This document shows positions 63,838 through 64,000 of a stretch of 64,000 bases of DNA, piece by piece. Numbering within the stretch: the stretch's first letter is position 1; the number at the start of each line of letters is the position of its first letter. The notes beneath the pieces are model-generated. The model saw only the letters and a list, made by a program, of their open reading frames with translations, was not told the origin of the DNA and made no database searches. Made by a program: the position numbers and the translations under genes. Where the stretch lies: contig NZ_JAJGBK010000022.1 in the NCBI RefSeq assembly GCF_020696975.1, positions 1 through 64,000 on the forward strand, in the 5' to 3' direction. Source of the DNA: Methanoculleus sp. GTDB lineage: Archaea; Halobacteriota; Methanomicrobia; Methanomicrobiales; Methanoculleaceae.

Positions 63838-64000
63838 GTGAAGACCCGGATCCGGGAACTCCGGGCGAAGACGGGGCTTACGCAGGAGGAGCTGGCGCAG
63901 CAGGTCGGGGTCCGGCGGGAGACGATCGTCTTCCTCGAGAAGGGGAAGTACAACCCCTCCTTAAAACTCGCCTATAAGGTGGCCAGGGCGCTCGGCGCCA
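63838..64000 (+). CDS. XRE-family HTH regulator, cut by window edge
   Basis: The first 54 residues start [25 protein letters not shown] and include the helix-turn-helix pattern [22 protein letters not shown], and the third helix [18 protein letters not shown] 63838 follows the ribosome site GGAAGGGGG. It belongs to the small YozG-like regulators found with DUF2178 proteins. The remainder lies past the window. Confidence 0.85.
   Translation, partial: MKTRIRELRAKTGLTQEELAQQVGVRRETIVFLEKGKYNPSLKLAYKVARALGA

Overview
The window is from a GC-rich methanogenic archaeon, most likely Methanoculleus or a close relative in the Methanomicrobiales. The evidence is a complete F420-reducing hydrogenase operon (frhADGB), the first methanopterin-pathway enzyme MptA, O-phosphoseryl-tRNA synthetase (SepS), archaeal aIF2-beta, aRF1, RpoL, TYW1 and EF-2, archaeal TATA-box promoters, and the methanogen-type DUF2124 and DUF2178 proteins. 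The genus is inferred from gene content and base composition only. No CRISPR array and no complete insertion sequence was seen. A partial ORF touches the left edge and an HTH regulator runs off the right edge.

Layout. 1-8.3 kb: two tandem epoxide-hydrolase-like genes with small membrane/hypothetical partners, an ion-channel-like/CorA fusion, tRNA-Asn(GTT), a winged-helix regulator, and two M24 peptidases (Xaa-Pro-type and type II methionine aminopeptidase). 8.3-16.7 kb: AAA ATPase, metallo-beta-lactamase protein, RpoL, methyltransferase, aIF2-beta, PurL, flavodoxin, IlvC, MptA. 16.7-20.8 kb: frhA-frhD-frhG-frhB behind an AT-rich leader with several inverted repeats; frhG has an unusual repetitive N-terminal extension and a strong internal start site. 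20.8-28.5 kb: structured intergenic repeat, SpeD-like pyruvoyl-enzyme homologue, stand-alone LigD phosphoesterase, HerA/FtsK-type ATPase, orphan histidine kinase, DUF2124 and tautomerase. 28.5-40.4 kb: prenyl synthase, APH-type kinase, HAD phosphatase, membrane protein, HEAT-like protein with a COG2229-type GTPase, HEAT protein translationally coupled to a large M1 metallopeptidase, MBL, SRPBCC and 2H-phosphoesterase proteins. 40.7-48.5 kb: a three-gene FtsX/LolD-type ABC cassette with an exported partner, then several secreted or anchored proteins, including an I42/chagasin-like lipoprotein, a DUF3821-like protein and a TolB-like propeller. 48.6-62 kb: translation and RNA modification: rps12-rps7-fusA, queD-queE-queC-nudix, and aRF1-argS-taw1-sepS, followed by a trehalose-6-phosphate synthase/phosphatase fusion. 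62-64 kb: a second copy of the structured repeat, a secreted protein, and a DUF2178/HTH pair behind a palindromic operator.

How the genes work together. FrhA, FrhG and FrhB form the H2:F420 oxidoreductase, and FrhD trims FrhA after nickel insertion. QueD, QueE and QueC make preQ0 for archaeosine in tRNA. TYW1 makes the wyosine base, while SepS and ArgS charge tRNAs and aRF1 ends translation; that block is one tightly overlapping operon. MptA feeds methanopterin synthesis. The most unusual items are the FrhG extension with two possible starts, the channel/CorA fusion, the two-copy structured intergenic repeat, and the palindromes at the frh, ribosomal and DUF2178 promoters.
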